Below, in pieces: positions 1 to 9,063 of a DNA stretch of 64,000 nucleotides. Position 1 is the first letter of the stretch. Each line of letters begins with the position of its first letter. The notes beneath the pieces were generated by a model. It saw nothing but the letters and a program-made list of their open reading frames with translations. It searched no databases and was not told where the DNA came from. The stretch comes from Bacteroidales bacterium (GTDB taxonomy: Bacteria > Bacteroidota > Bacteroidia > Bacteroidales > JAIOZK01): contig JAIOZK010000001.1 of NCBI GenBank assembly GCA_021740625.1, positions 248,001 to 312,000 on the forward strand, given 5' to 3'. The position numbers and the translations under genes were made by a program.

Positions 1-1114
1 TCTTTTTCAACCTTGTTTCAAAATTATGCAGCACACCCTCTTTATCCAGTAAATTCTTGATTTTGATTCTTTCCTCAGGATTCTCATACAGATCAGCAAG
101 TTTTTCATTGATAAGTTCTCCTTTCTCATACCCCAGGATTTGAGCAAAAGCACGATTGCATTCGAGTATATCACCTTCCGGTGTGCCCAGCCCGATCCCT
201 ATAAGTGAATTTTCGAATAAAGACAGATAACGGTCTTTTTCCAGTTGAAGGCTTTTTTGTGCCTTGCTTTTTTGTGTATTGGTTTCCTGGAGATCAGAAT
301 AAAATTTTTGCAATTTTTCGTTGCTCGCAAGCAATTCTTCATTGGAAGTCTGATACTCCTCATTCAAAGCCGCCAGCTCATCATTCTGATCTTTTATATA
401 CTCTTCGCTTTTTTTGAGTTCGCTTATATCTCTCATCAGATCAACATATTTGATGATCTGTCCATTTTGATTAAAAACAGGAGCGGATTTTATGGAAAAA
501 TATTTTTCAAATAGTGGCTCATACCTTTCTACATATTCGGGCTTATGCGATTCTTTACTTTTTATCAACGGACAGAAATCACCGGGTTCATCCACGCAAT
601 GTATTACTTCATAACACTTCCTGCCCACAAGCTCACTTCTCTCTTTTGAGAGTAGATCAAGTGCATTTTGATTGACATCCAGTATTTCAAAATCCCGACT
701 GATTACAATCAAAATATCATCCAGTGCATGGATTGTATTTAACCAGTCATTTTTCAAAATTACTTCCCTTGTGATATCTTTTACTGTGGAGATCACCCCG
801 TCAACTTCGCCTGACTCATTCCTATGAGGATAATAATTTACCAAAAGGAAGCGATCATCCTCGTTTACTCCATATGGAATGACATTTATATATTGGACTT
901 TTTCACCTTGAAGACATCGCTCAAAATGAGGTTTGACTTTTTCTTTGAAATTTTGTTCTCCGACCAGAACCTCAACTTTCCGACCTATGATCTCATCATA
1001 TGTCTTCCCGAAAAAGTCGCAATAGGCTTTGTTAACAAAAACATAGGCATAGTTTTTATCAACAAGAGAGATTGGTTCGGAAATAATATCGAGGATCTCC
1101 TGCTGCACTGTCAT
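1..1114 (-). CDS. PAS-domain sensor protein, 3' end cut off by window
   Basis: The reverse strand is open from the window edge to an ATG at 1114, with an in-frame stop five codons upstream of that ATG. The 371 visible residues hold two complete PAS domains (about 1-115 and 119-232), a glutamine/glutamate-rich coiled-coil linker (about 232-297) and the start of a third PAS domain (about 297-371, with the typical 'FENSLIGIG' opening). There is no signal peptide or membrane segment in the visible part, so it is probably a cytoplasmic sensor. Such repeated PAS domains usually precede a histidine kinase, GGDEF or other output domain, which would lie beyond position 1; histidine kinase is the likelier guess in this phylum. 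The linker probably forms a signalling helix. The PAS calls are firm; the output domain cannot be seen. Confidence 0.85.
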   Translation of the reverse strand, partial: MTVQQEILDIISEPISLVDKNYAYVFVNKAYCDFFGKTYDEIIGRKVEVLVGEQNFKEKVKPHFERCLQGEKVQYINVIPYGVNEDDRFLLVNYYPHRNESGEVDGVISTVKDITREVILKNDWLNTIHALDDILIVISRDFEILDVNQNALDLLSKERSELVGRKCYEVIHCVDEPGDFCPLIKSKESHKPEYVERYEPLFEKYFSIKSAPVFNQNGQIIKYVDLMRDISELKKSEEYIKDQNDELAALNEEYQTSNEELLASNEKLQKFYSDLQETNTQKSKAQKSLQLEKDRYLSLFENSLIGIGLGTPEGDILECNRAFAQILGYEKGELINEKLADLYENPEERIKIKNLLDKEGVLHNFETRLKK

Positions 1115-1342
1115 GATTGTATAAGATTAACCCGTTCGTTAAAACACCTGTTCTTTGCAGTATCAAATAAGGATTCCAAATCCACAAAACTGTAATAGAA
1201 ATGTGTAAATATAGCAAAAATCCAGATATGAATTCAAGTGGAATGCGCATCTGTTGTTTCAGAAGGATCTCAATATTTCCGGGATAGTTCGATTAACCAA
1301 TATCTTTCTGAAATAATTTCGACTGTGTTCAAACAGAAATTT

Positions 1343-2386
1343 TTATTTTACGATCATGCCGAATTCTTTCATCTGCTCCACCATATCCACGGCTGATTTC
1401 TCAATATCCGTATAGTTTAAACCCAGTTCCTTTATACTTTTAGATGCATTCAATTTAATGGGATAACCCACGTTCCTTTTCACAAATCCGCGCTTCATGC
1501 CAAACAACGGGCCGATCAGTGATATCAGCCATTTGGGGGATTCTTTTTTCGGAAGTTTATACTGATTACCATATTTTTCCCGGATGATCTGTGCGTAATC
1601 CAGCATTGTCATACTACGATCGGCCAGGATGTGCCGTCCTGAAACATACTCATTTTCAAGCGCAAGCAGATGGGCTTTAGCCACATCGCGCACATCCACG
1701 AAACCAAACCAGAGCTCGGGCATGCCCGTGGCATATTTACCTCCCAGCAAGTCTTTCATTAAACTGAGACTTTCGGAATCAGACATTTTGGTGAGAGAAG
1801 GACCAATCACAAAAGAAGGATTGATCACCACCAGCTTCCATTCCTTCTGAGCCTCATATATTCTCCAGGCTTCTTTTTCTGCCAGCACCTTGGAATATGA
1901 GTAAGGCTGGTGTTTTATGGAGCTTGTGTTGTTCCAGTGATCTTCCGTAAACGCATCCAGGCCTTTTTCCTGCATATCAATTGCATCACCATGCACCGCC
2001 GCCACACTGGAAGTCAGTACAACTTTTTTCACCGTTCCGGACTTGTTGGCAGCCTGCAAAACATTGCGTGTACCTTTCAGGGCAGGATTGATCAGTTCCT
2101 TCTGGGGATCCTTAAAACGGAGTGTAAAGGGAGAAGCAATATGCATGATGGCGTCACAACCTTTTGCCGCTTCATCAAAAGATCCTTCTTTCAAAAGATC
2201 AGCTTCCCAAATCTCCAGGGCTCCTTTATTCGCTTCTGCGATTTGGAGCAGATGCTCAAATTTGGTTTTATTGCTTGTATTTCTGGAGGTGAGTCTTACT
2301 TTATAGCCTTTTTCGAGTAATTCTTTTACGACCCAGGAACCGATATATCCCGTTCCGCCACTTACCATTATTTTTCTGTTTTCCAT
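1343..2386 (-). CDS. NAD(P)-dependent epimerase/dehydratase, dihydroflavonol-4-reductase-like (extended SDR)
   Basis: A 347-residue extended short-chain dehydrogenase/reductase. The N-terminus has the Rossmann GxxGxxG motif (G10, G13, G16), and the catalytic Tyr-x-x-x-Lys is visible as Y162 and K166. The sequence resembles dihydroflavonol-4-reductase/aldehyde reductase-like enzymes, which reduce aldehydes or ketones with NADPH; the actual substrate cannot be read from sequence. It is cytoplasmic, with no signal peptide or membrane segment. It stands alone: the upstream gap holds a degenerate heptamer repeat and the gene upstream of that has an unrelated function. The length is normal for the family. 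The family assignment is solid; plant-type flavonoid chemistry should not be inferred. Confidence 0.88.
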   Translation of the reverse strand: MENRKIMVSGGTGYIGSWVVKELLEKGYKVRLTSRNTSNKTKFEHLLQIAEANKGALEIWEADLLKEGSFDEAAKGCDAIMHIASPFTLRFKDPQKELINPALKGTRNVLQAANKSGTVKKVVLTSSVAAVHGDAIDMQEKGLDAFTEDHWNNTSSIKHQPYSYSKVLAEKEAWRIYEAQKEWKLVVINPSFVIGPSLTKMSDSESLSLMKDLLGGKYATGMPELWFGFVDVRDVAKAHLLALENEYVSGRHILADRSMTMLDYAQIIREKYGNQYKLPKKESPKWLISLIGPLFGMKRGFVKRNVGYPIKLNASKSIKELGLNYTDIEKSAVDMVEQMKEFGMIVK

Positions 2387-2440
2387 ATCTGTTTTCTTTT
2401 TGATTCAGACAAAGCAAGGAAGGATTTTGTTCAAAGTTAC

Positions 2441-2489
2441 GGGTTCCGTGTTCCGGATTTCTGATTTCGGATTTCGGATTCCGGATTCA
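2441..2489. repeat. degenerate 7-bp tandem repeat, seven units
   Basis: Seven consecutive heptamers fit the pattern RGRTTYC (for example GGATTTC, TGATTTC, GGATTCC) in the gap between two minus-strand genes. The same unit, on the other strand, builds the array at 4932-4980. No coding or hairpin role is apparent. Confidence 0.75.
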
Positions 2490-2541
2490 TGTAGGATTCG
2501 TTTTTTCATGATTCCCATACTCCATGATTTATGCCTCAAGC

Positions 2542-3396
2542 TCATTCAACATTGAATAAAACATCCTGAACGGTAAACTCAGCATAACTGTAAGGACCTT
2601 CTTTACGGTGGTATACCGCGTCGGCATGTTTGGGCAGCATCAATCCGTTAATCTCAGCATAATCTTCAACCGGTGTGGACCAGGGCAACTGCACAAAATC
2701 TTTCCCCCGCAATTCTGAGCGATCATCGCTGATGAAATCGACAAGCTGTCCTTCTTCATTGAATGTAATCTTTGCAGAAATGCTGTGATCACCGTTGGTG
2801 TATACCGCCTTAACATTCAGCGAATCGATTTCCTCCCACTGTATCCTCGTATCAATCAAAGTGCCAGGGGCCATCATGCACATATCGTTGAACATGGTAA
2901 CGGTTTCGCTTTGATCCATTACCGGGCCGCTTGCATCCACCACCTTGAAAAGACCCAGCAATTTAACTACCATGATGGCTTTTTCATTTTTGTAAAGATG
3001 AATACCCCGCACTGGTAAACCAGCTTTTTTAGCCTTGATGTAAAACACCCGGGTCGGATCATCGAAAAAACTGTATTGCTCGGCATGGATCTTCATCCAG
3101 TCTTCATCAGGCCCTCCACGCATCCGTCCTTCAAGGAAAATATGCACATTCCTGACTTTTTGCATTCCTGGCACTCCTGCATAGCGCAAATACTTCTGAA
3201 CAATCTCCGGAAGATGCTGCAGGTCTTTTTCAGTGATCAGATCTGTTTCATTTCCGGCTGTGCGATCGAGGCCAATTCGCACTTCTTGATTAAATTGTTT
3301 TTTCATAGTCTGCGAAAAATATATGGCAACTGTTCCAATAACGAATACAATTGCTATGATCATTATGACTTTTGTTCTATTTCTTAAAACTTTCAT
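2542..3396 (-). CDS. membrane-anchored conserved protein of unknown function (DUF6544-like)
   Basis: A 284-residue protein with one N-terminal hydrophobic segment (about residues 10-30) and no lipobox, so probably anchored in the inner membrane with a periplasmic domain. After the anchor comes a 'LPEIVQKYLRYAG' motif and then a beta-rich domain ending in a 'YAEFTVQDV' strand. This pattern recalls the DUF6544/DUF6920 family of uncharacterised bacterial proteins; I recognise it from motif memory only. No catalytic residues can be named. It stands alone, flanked by the SDR gene downstream and a divergent glycosidase gene. The reading frame is convincing; the function is unknown. Confidence 0.75.
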   Translation of the reverse strand: MKVLRNRTKVIMIIAIVFVIGTVAIYFSQTMKKQFNQEVRIGLDRTAGNETDLITEKDLQHLPEIVQKYLRYAGVPGMQKVRNVHIFLEGRMRGGPDEDWMKIHAEQYSFFDDPTRVFYIKAKKAGLPVRGIHLYKNEKAIMVVKLLGLFKVVDASGPVMDQSETVTMFNDMCMMAPGTLIDTRIQWEEIDSLNVKAVYTNGDHSISAKITFNEEGQLVDFISDDRSELRGKDFVQLPWSTPVEDYAEINGLMLPKHADAVYHRKEGPYSYAEFTVQDVLFNVE

Positions 3397-3507
3397 TCAA
3401 TTTTATTGATTTGCCACCAAGAATACACAAAGATATGCATTAGCTTTGTTAAAATTTTTCATTGAATCAAAAGGCAATTTTGATCCTGATGAAAAAGAAT
3501 ATGAATC

Positions 3508-4896
3508 ATGATGAAAAAATCTACCATTGCTACAATCATTTTTTTGATGATATTTTTTTCCGCCTGCCACATAGACCAAAACCAGGGTAGTAAAATACAG
3601 GAACGCCACGCAGCCACGATCTTTCCCGAGCCTCCCCGTCCTGAAGGACAAAAGGATGTACTGGAATTAAGAGGTGATCCCATCGATACGGTTCGTATTG
3701 CTTTTATCGGGCTGGGAATGCGTGGTGAAGCTGCAGTTCACCGCTACACTTTTCTGGAAAACGTAGACATTAAAATCCTTTGTGATCCTGTGCAGGAACA
3801 TTTGGATAAATGCCAGGAAATACTTCGCGAAAAAGGCCTGCCCGAGCCCGATATCTATACCGGCGAAGAAGACTGGCAAACGATCTGCGAGCGGGATGAT
3901 ATAGACCTGATTTATGTTTGCACCCACTGGGACCTGCATACACCCATTGCCGTTTATGCCATGGAGCATGGGAAACATGTGGCAGTGGAAGTCCCGGCAG
4001 CCCTGACCATTGATGAGTGCTGGCAACTGGTCAACACCGCCGAGAAAACACGCAAACATTGCATGCAGCTCGAGAATTGCAATTATGACTTTTTCGAGAT
4101 AGCTACCCTCGGTATGGCACAAGCCGGACTTTTTGGTGAGATCGTTCACTGCGAAGGAGCCTATATTCATGACCTGCGATGGTTGAACTTCGACGAGGAT
4201 GGCTACTGGAAAATGTGGCGGCTCAAACATTTGGAAATAGAAGATGGAAACACCTACCCTACCCACGGTTTTGGTCCTATCGCCCATATCATGAACCTGC
4301 ACAGGGGGGATAAAATGAATTACCTGGTATCCATGTCGAGCGATCAGTTTGGCATGACCAAATATGCAAAAGAAAAATTCGGTGAGGATTCGGAATATGC
4401 AAAAACTGATTATGCCAAAGGCGATATGAACACCACGCTCATCAAAACAGCCAAAGGTAAAAGCATCATGTTGCAGCATGATGTAACCAGTCCCCGGCCT
4501 TACAGCCGCATCCACCTGGTAAGCGGCACCGAAGGTTTTGCCCGGAAATATCCCAAAAAGGGTATTGCTCTGGAACCCAATGCACATCACTTCTTAACAG
4601 AAGCAAAAATGGATTCTTTGCTGCATCTTTACAGTCCAGATTTTGTGAAAGAAATCAAGGAGAAAGCCAAAGAAGTAGGTGGACATGGCGGCATGGATTT
4701 TATCATGGATTACCGCCTGATCTATTGCCTGCGCAATGGACTGCCACTGGACCAGGATGTTTACGATGCAGCCGAATGGTCATCCATCATAGAGCTATCC
4801 CGCAAATCCGTCGAAAACCAGAGCATGGCCATCAAAGTACCGGATTTTACGAGAGGAGCCTGGAAAAAACTGGAGAAGGTGAGGTATTATGAGTAA
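3508..4896 (+). CDS. lipoprotein GH109-type glycosidase (Gfo/Idh/MocA fold, alpha-N-acetylgalactosaminidase-like)
   Basis: A 462-residue protein with a lipoprotein signal (lipobox 'FSAC', Cys20) followed by a proline-rich linker. A Gfo/Idh/MocA Rossmann domain starts near residue 63, with the dinucleotide motif GLGMRG (G68, G70, G73). Motifs typical of glycoside hydrolase family 109 follow: 'THWDLHTPIAVYAMEHGKH', 'EVPAALT', 'ENCNYDFFE' and 'YPTHGFGPIAHI'. GH109 enzymes hydrolyse alpha-N-acetylgalactosamine using NAD+ as a recycled cofactor, by transient oxidation and elimination. Here the enzyme should face the periplasm or cell surface and could trim host or environmental glycoproteins. Two Met codons (1 and 2) are possible starts. 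The neighbouring genes are unrelated. A non-glycosidic MocA-type oxidoreductase is the alternative, but the motif set and lipoprotein export favour GH109. Confidence 0.85.
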   Translation: MMKKSTIATIIFLMIFFSACHIDQNQGSKIQERHAATIFPEPPRPEGQKDVLELRGDPIDTVRIAFIGLGMRGEAAVHRYTFLENVDIKILCDPVQEHLDKCQEILREKGLPEPDIYTGEEDWQTICERDDIDLIYVCTHWDLHTPIAVYAMEHGKHVAVEVPAALTIDECWQLVNTAEKTRKHCMQLENCNYDFFEIATLGMAQAGLFGEIVHCEGAYIHDLRWLNFDEDGYWKMWRLKHLEIEDGNTYPTHGFGPIAHIMNLHRGDKMNYLVSMSSDQFGMTKYAKEKFGEDSEYAKTDYAKGDMNTTLIKTAKGKSIMLQHDVTSPRPYSRIHLVSGTEGFARKYPKKGIALEPNAHHFLTEAKMDSLLHLYSPDFVKEIKEKAKEVGGHGGMDFIMDYRLIYCLRNGLPLDQDVYDAAEWSSIIELSRKSVENQSMAIKVPDFTRGAWKKLEKVRYYE

Positions 4897-4898
4897 TG

Positions 4899-4919
4899 CT
4901 GGATGCTAGATACTGTGTC
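4899..4919. repeat. short degenerate heptamer repeat
   Basis: Three units with 7-bp period (CTGGATG, CTAGATA, CTGTGTC) directly follow the stop codon of the GH109-type gene. They match the CTGGATN units near 9064 and 9365. Confidence 0.55.
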
Positions 4920-4931
4920 AGTCAATGGAAT

Positions 4932-4980
4932 CTGAAATCTGAAATCTGAAATCTGAAATCTGAAATCTGAAATCTGAAAT
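4932..4980. repeat. perfect 7-bp tandem repeat, seven copies of CTGAAAT
   Basis: Seven uninterrupted copies of CTGAAAT fill the gap between the convergent GH109-type and GtrA genes. The last base of the array is the first base of the reverse-strand stop codon of the GtrA gene. Read on the minus strand the unit is AGATTTC, matching the consensus of the array at 2441-2489. Copy number is likely to vary by slippage. Confidence 0.95.
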
Positions 4981-5645
4981 CACGCCTCATCAAAGATTTC
5001 CTTTTTCGCATCCTGGGTAAGTAAATCGAGTTTGCTTGTCTGAAAGGTAAAATACCGCTGCACCAGATAGCTGTATGCCACAACGAATATCGTGGTGATA
5101 ATTTTCGAAATAGTGGGCCAAATATGCATTACTTCAACGAACAGTTTCAGCAGAAGGTAATTCAGCAGGATGGCACCGGCCACGGTAAGCATATAGCGCA
5201 ACAGTTGTTTCCGTCCACGAAGCAGGGATCTGGTAAAGGTCACATATTTGGCCAGCAGGAATCCTGTAGTAAAAGTGATCGGAAAAACAAAAATAAATGC
5301 CGCAATATAAGGGCTGATGGCAATAAAGCCCAGGTCAACGATCTGCTTATCAAGGATGAAATTGTAGAAGACAAAATAGAGGAAAATATCAAGGACTGTA
5401 TTGAAGCCGCCTGTTGCTGCATAAGTAAAAGTTTCGTGGGGGATGAATTTCCGGAATGGTTTGTAGAACCAGTTAATGATCCCAATAAAATATTTGCTGT
5501 ATTGCAGATAGGCCGGGAAGACTATGCTTGGGGGAGGTTTTTCACCTGCCACAGGTTCTTTATCTTTTTGCTTTTCTGACTTTTCTTGTTTCAACAGTCT
5601 GAATAATTTTATAATAGGTGGGCAAAAGTAATTGAAAAAGTTCAA
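4980..5645 (-). CDS. GtrA family membrane protein
   Basis: The C-terminal 150 residues show the GtrA fold: four hydrophobic helices (about 73-95, 105-130, 147-165 and 170-190) with the typical 'ATGGFNTVLDIFLY' opening and a 'KYVTF' loop. GtrA-like proteins are inner-membrane proteins thought to help move or orient lipid-linked sugars during surface polysaccharide modification. A charged, lysine-rich N-terminal extension of about 60 residues precedes the helices. The 5' end is uncertain: the longest frame starts with TTG at 5645, but a promoter-like TACTTTTG lies inside it at 5623-5630, so a later non-ATG start such as TTG at 5594 is plausible; no in-frame ATG precedes the helices. The family call is firm and the start is not. 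Confidence 0.85.
   Translation of the reverse strand: MNFFNYFCPPIIKLFRLLKQEKSEKQKDKEPVAGEKPPPSIVFPAYLQYSKYFIGIINWFYKPFRKFIPHETFTYAATGGFNTVLDIFLYFVFYNFILDKQIVDLGFIAISPYIAAFIFVFPITFTTGFLLAKYVTFTRSLLRGRKQLLRYMLTVAGAILLNYLLLKLFVEVMHIWPTISKIITTIFVVAYSYLVQRYFTFQTSKLDLLTQDAKKEIFDEA
5623..5630 (-). promoter_or_regulatory. candidate -7 promoter element for the GtrA gene
   Basis: TACTTTTG on the minus strand matches the Bacteroidota -7 consensus TAnnTTTG. It lies within the longest possible GtrA frame, which argues for translation starting further downstream. No clear -33 TTG was seen. Confidence 0.35.
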
Positions 5646-5684
5646 TTCTTCTTTTATCCTCCTGCCTTGACCAAAACTATTTGT

Positions 5685-6047
5685 TTACCGGCCTTCCATC
5701 ATTGACTCGTAAAGGAACTTTCGATCACAGAACTCCAGGATATCGTGCAACTTTTCCTGTACCTCCAGGCTTGGGTTTTCAAATTCATGGGGTGTTATTT
5801 TCCTGCATATGCTTACAACATAGAAGTTAATGAAAGATTCAGTAGTATAATTATATTGCCTTGCATTTAGCCGAAGGTGCTTCATGAAAAGGCTGTCTTT
5901 CCTTAGAGCAGTCTTTAGATTTATTTTTTTGGCAAGTGTCCAATCCTTTAAATCTTGACCCGAATTAATTTCGTCCACACTAATAGCAAGAGATTGAAGG
6001 CAACTGGTTGCATATGTATCTTTAAAAATGTGTTTCATCCACAGCAC
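5685..6047 (-). CDS. hypothetical protein, 120 aa
   Basis: I do not recognise this protein. It begins five bases after the stop codon of the FtsX-type permease on the same strand, so it is probably the last gene of that transcript. The 120-residue product is charged, with mixed helical character and no signal peptide or membrane segment; cysteines occur singly and form no obvious metal site. The start is either GTG at 6047 or ATG at 6038 (three codons later). Codon usage looks ordinary for the window. It could be a species-specific gene or the remnant of a larger one. Confidence 0.55.
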   Translation of the reverse strand: MLWMKHIFKDTYATSCLQSLAISVDEINSGQDLKDWTLAKKINLKTALRKDSLFMKHLRLNARQYNYTTESFINFYVVSICRKITPHEFENPSLEVQEKLHDILEFCDRKFLYESMMEGR

Positions 6048-6052
6048 ACATG

Positions 6053-7294
6053 CTATTCATAGCGCAGCGATTCGATCGGATCAAGGCGTGCAGCTTTTGA
6101 AGCCGGTACAATACCTGATATCAATGCAACAAGAAAGCACAAACTCACCCCCAGTATGATCCACAACCATGGAATAATAAAAGCACCGCCAATGATCAGT
6201 GTAACCACGTTTCCGATTACGATCCCCAGGACAATTCCCAGAATACCGCCCAACTGGGCAATCACGATAGATTCAACCAGAAACTGGTTGCGAATAATGC
6301 GCCGGTTGGCGCCCAGCGCTTTCCGAATACCGATTTCCTGTGTCCTTTCCGTAACGGAAACAAGCATGATATTCATCAGTCCAATGGCAGCCCCCAGCAA
6401 GGTAATAGCACCGATGATTGTAGCCGCCCAGGTTACATACTTCATGGAATTGATCAGCATATCGGCCACCGAATCACTTTTGGCAATTTCGAAGGAGGGA
6501 TCCTCTTCAATCCTGTCTTCCCGGATGATCCTGAACAACCCGGTTGCCTCCCCGATCGCGGGCTCCATCTCCCGCGGATTATTTGCCATCACATTGATGG
6601 AATAATTCATATTGGGCCTTGAAAAATATTGCCTGACATTGTTGATGGGCACGATGCACCTGCGGTCTCCGCTGAATCCCATGCTGGAACCCTTTGATTC
6701 CAGCACTCCAATAATTTTATAACGGCCGCTGCCGATCGAGATCACCTTATCGATGGGATCTTCATTTTCCTTGAACAACTTATCAACCACTTCACTGCCC
6801 AGGATCACAACGTGCGTTCCGTAGAATATTTCATGATTTGTAAAATTCCTGCCCTGCGCAAGCTCAAGTCCGGCTGTTGTCAGATAACCGTCATCCGTAC
6901 CTATGATCCCCACATTGGGATTGGTTTTCTCCGACCTGTATTTAACGGTCGCTGTACCTGTTCCCCAGATGTGAACCGAAACAGCGGCAGGAAAACCAAA
7001 CCTTTCCCTGAACTCCATGGCTTCTTTATAAGTGATGGGTCTGTGGTACCGTGGTTTGGTGGTTTCACCCCCGACATGCACACGCATGCTGCGGTTGCGA
7101 ATTGTAAAGGTATTGGACCCCATCATGGCAAAATTTTGCCTCAGATTCGATTTGATGGAATCGATGGCTGTCAGGATACCCACCAGGGCCATGATACCAA
7201 AGCTTATGATCAATACGGTTAAAATGGTACGCAATAGATGGGATCGAATAGACTCCAGCGATATCCGGATATTTTCTACAACAAGTAATTTCAT
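6053..7294 (-). CDS. ABC transporter permease, MacB/FtsX type
   Basis: A 413-residue permease with the MacB architecture: a first transmembrane helix at about 20-45, a large periplasmic domain (about 50-280) and three helices near 285-310, 345-370 and 380-405. Diagnostic pieces are '[20 protein letters not shown]' at the N-terminus and '[15 protein letters not shown]' in the coupling loop. Such permeases act as homodimers with an ABC ATPase and move lipoproteins, peptides or small molecules by mechanotransmission in the periplasm. No ATPase gene lies next to it here, which is unusual; the partner must be encoded elsewhere or be shared. It follows upp by eight bases on the same strand and precedes a 120-residue hypothetical gene. 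Confidence 0.92.
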   Translation of the reverse strand: MKLLVVENIRISLESIRSHLLRTILTVLIISFGIMALVGILTAIDSIKSNLRQNFAMMGSNTFTIRNRSMRVHVGGETTKPRYHRPITYKEAMEFRERFGFPAAVSVHIWGTGTATVKYRSEKTNPNVGIIGTDDGYLTTAGLELAQGRNFTNHEIFYGTHVVILGSEVVDKLFKENEDPIDKVISIGSGRYKIIGVLESKGSSMGFSGDRRCIVPINNVRQYFSRPNMNYSINVMANNPREMEPAIGEATGLFRIIREDRIEEDPSFEIAKSDSVADMLINSMKYVTWAATIIGAITLLGAAIGLMNIMLVSVTERTQEIGIRKALGANRRIIRNQFLVESIVIAQLGGILGIVLGIVIGNVVTLIIGGAFIIPWLWIILGVSLCFLVALISGIVPASKAARLDPIESLRYE

Positions 7295-7302
7295 TGTTCC
7301 TT

Positions 7303-7950
7303 TTATTCTTTTGCTCCATACGCCAGATCGCCGGCATCTCCCAGTCCTGGCACAAGGAAGGCCCTTGCGGTCATCTCATGTTCGATGGCTCCCACCCACA
7401 GACTAACTTTTTCCTTGGAAAATGTTTTCCTGATTTTTTCAATCCCCTCATCGGAAGCAAGCACCGTAACAACATGTATTTGTTTTGCTTCCCCAAAGGC
7501 CGTTAGCTCATGCATGGCCTGCACCATACTTTCTCCGGTAGCAATCATGGAGTCGGTAAGTATAACTGTTTTTCCGTTCAGATCAGGACAGGATACATAT
7601 TCAATCTTGATCGTGAATTCTTCTTTGTTGTACTTGCGGTATGAAGAAATAAAACCATTCTGAGCCTTATCGAACATATTCAGCATACCCTGATGGATGG
7701 GAAGGCCAGCCCTTAACAAAGTAATAAGAACAGGATCATCTGCTATTACCGGTACATTTGAAATGCCAAGACTTGTGCTTATCTCCTTTTCTTCGTACTG
7801 GAATTCTTTACTGATCTCGTAGGCAAAAATTTCTCCAATCCTTTCGAGATTTTTTCGAAATCTCATGCGATCCTTTTGTATCTCAACATCGCGCAATTGT
7901 GCCAGATAGTGATCAAATAGCGTATTTTTATTTCCAAGTATTTTGAGCAT
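7303..7950 (-). CDS. upp: uracil phosphoribosyltransferase
   Basis: A 215-residue enzyme that makes UMP from uracil and PRPP in pyrimidine salvage. The PRPP-binding signature is visible as '[14 protein letters not shown]', and the C-terminal uracil-binding segment ends in '[14 protein letters not shown]', both characteristic of Upp. The length fits the family and the protein is cytoplasmic. A candidate -7 element sits upstream (7987-7994). The gene is eight bases upstream of the FtsX-type permease gene, so the two are likely co-transcribed, although no functional link is evident. Confidence 0.95.
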   Translation of the reverse strand: MLKILGNKNTLFDHYLAQLRDVEIQKDRMRFRKNLERIGEIFAYEISKEFQYEEKEISTSLGISNVPVIADDPVLITLLRAGLPIHQGMLNMFDKAQNGFISSYRKYNKEEFTIKIEYVSCPDLNGKTVILTDSMIATGESMVQAMHELTAFGEAKQIHVVTVLASDEGIEKIRKTFSKEKVSLWVGAIEHEMTARAFLVPGLGDAGDLAYGAKE

Positions 7951-7986
7951 GAGCCCTCCCGAGTTTTGTACCGACTAGCTTCTAAA

Positions 7987-7994
7987 CAAAAATA
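7987..7994 (-). promoter_or_regulatory. candidate -7 promoter element for upp
   Basis: TATTTTTG on the minus strand matches TAnnTTTG about 37 bases upstream of the upp start codon. No clear -33 element is visible. Confidence 0.4.
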
Positions 7995-8046
7995 CAAAAA
8001 GTTTCATGCGAAAGAGACAGGATTCATGATATTTGAGTTGATCATC

Positions 8047-8982
8047 TCAACCAATCAACTTCCTTTTCAAACGAAACAACATCCTGACAGCCCATGGCAG
8101 CCGATCGATGGTCAACTTCGGGTAATTCGTTTGTTTGGCACCGAAACTTTTGTAAAACCGGGAAAGATTGGGATCATTGGAACCGTCGAAATCCAGTGTC
8201 AGGTGGGCATTGGCGTGCCCTTTGATAAAACTGTCGATCAGAAAGGGCATAGCAGCTTGCTTTTTACCCTCCTCCGAAAGGCCGGAAAAAATAAAGATCG
8301 CACGGCGGTTGCTTTTGATGAATACAGCACCGGCCAGCAAATTGTTCTCGCCGGAATAAACTCCAACGACCTCCGCCATATTTTTATAAACGCAACTGTA
8401 TAGCAATCGACGCAAACGGCGATAGTCATTTTCATGCAGATGCCTGATTTGCCGGCCCCGGTTTGCACGGAACAGATCCACCACTTTTTCGATCTTTATA
8501 TTTTTCACAATGGACAATCCCGCTTTTTCCGCTTTCCGGATATTTCGCCGCATGTTTTTTGAATAGGATTTGGCAAGATTCTGATAGGGTTTGATGAGAT
8601 CCAGTTCATGATTGACTTGCTGTTCAACTTTGTATTTTTTCTCATCAGGTTTGTTATAGGCATTCAGGAATATTTCCGTATAGCGGAAACGTTCCGGAAT
8701 CTTCTCCAAAAATGCACTGACAACTTCATGGGTGAGGATATTTTTGGAATAAATTCCAAGTTGCTGGGTAAAAAAGGGCTGATACAGATGATGCACTCCA
8801 AAGCTTTTTTTCCAGGTAAGGGGAAAAACGCGATCGTAATCATCCTGCACAAGCGCTTCCCAGTTTTCTGCAACAATATCCAGGAACCAGGAATAGCCGT
8901 AAATATTTCCGTTGAAAGACTTGCTGATGCAGAGATCCCACTTCCGCTTGTCAATTCTATTGTATGACAGATGTTTGATCAT
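8047..8982 (-). CDS. FemAB/GNAT-like acyltransferase-fold protein
   Basis: A 311-residue protein with no signal peptide. The fold pattern ('NMRRNIRKAEKAGLSIV', then 'LLAGAVFIKSNRRAIFIFSGLSEEGKKQAAMPFLIDSFI') resembles the double-GNAT FemAB/CelD-type proteins that transfer aminoacyl or acyl groups to peptidoglycan or polysaccharide precursors. The substrate is unknown. I placed the start at the ATG at 8982: a longer frame begins with TTG at 9006, but a promoter-like TAATTTTG occupies 9004-9011 and would lie on top of it. The gene is separated by about 410 bases from the glycan-modification-like operon further upstream on the same strand and may be functionally related to it. The family is likely; the role is inferred. 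Confidence 0.72.
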   Translation of the reverse strand: MIKHLSYNRIDKRKWDLCISKSFNGNIYGYSWFLDIVAENWEALVQDDYDRVFPLTWKKSFGVHHLYQPFFTQQLGIYSKNILTHEVVSAFLEKIPERFRYTEIFLNAYNKPDEKKYKVEQQVNHELDLIKPYQNLAKSYSKNMRRNIRKAEKAGLSIVKNIKIEKVVDLFRANRGRQIRHLHENDYRRLRRLLYSCVYKNMAEVVGVYSGENNLLAGAVFIKSNRRAIFIFSGLSEEGKKQAAMPFLIDSFIKGHANAHLTLDFDGSNDPNLSRFYKSFGAKQTNYPKLTIDRLPWAVRMLFRLKRKLIG

Positions 8983-9003
8983 AAAACGCCCGATAGCTGA
9001 AAA

Positions 9004-9011
9004 CAAAATTA
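9004..9011 (-). promoter_or_regulatory. candidate -7 promoter element for the FemAB-like gene
   Basis: TAATTTTG on the minus strand matches TAnnTTTG, 21 bases upstream of the chosen ATG at 8982. It excludes the longer TTG-initiated frame if used. Confidence 0.4.
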
Positions 9012-9063
9012 GAGAAATAAAGTCAGATACAAGAAGAAATGGATTGAAAGTGAATGAGGGTTG

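Noticed and set aside
3667-4590. 307-codon reverse frame opposite the GH109-type gene
   Set aside because: The plus-strand frame has a signal peptide and all family motifs; the reverse one has none.
4932-4980. CRISPR-like array
   Set aside because: The units are 7 bp with no spacers; this is a simple tandem repeat.
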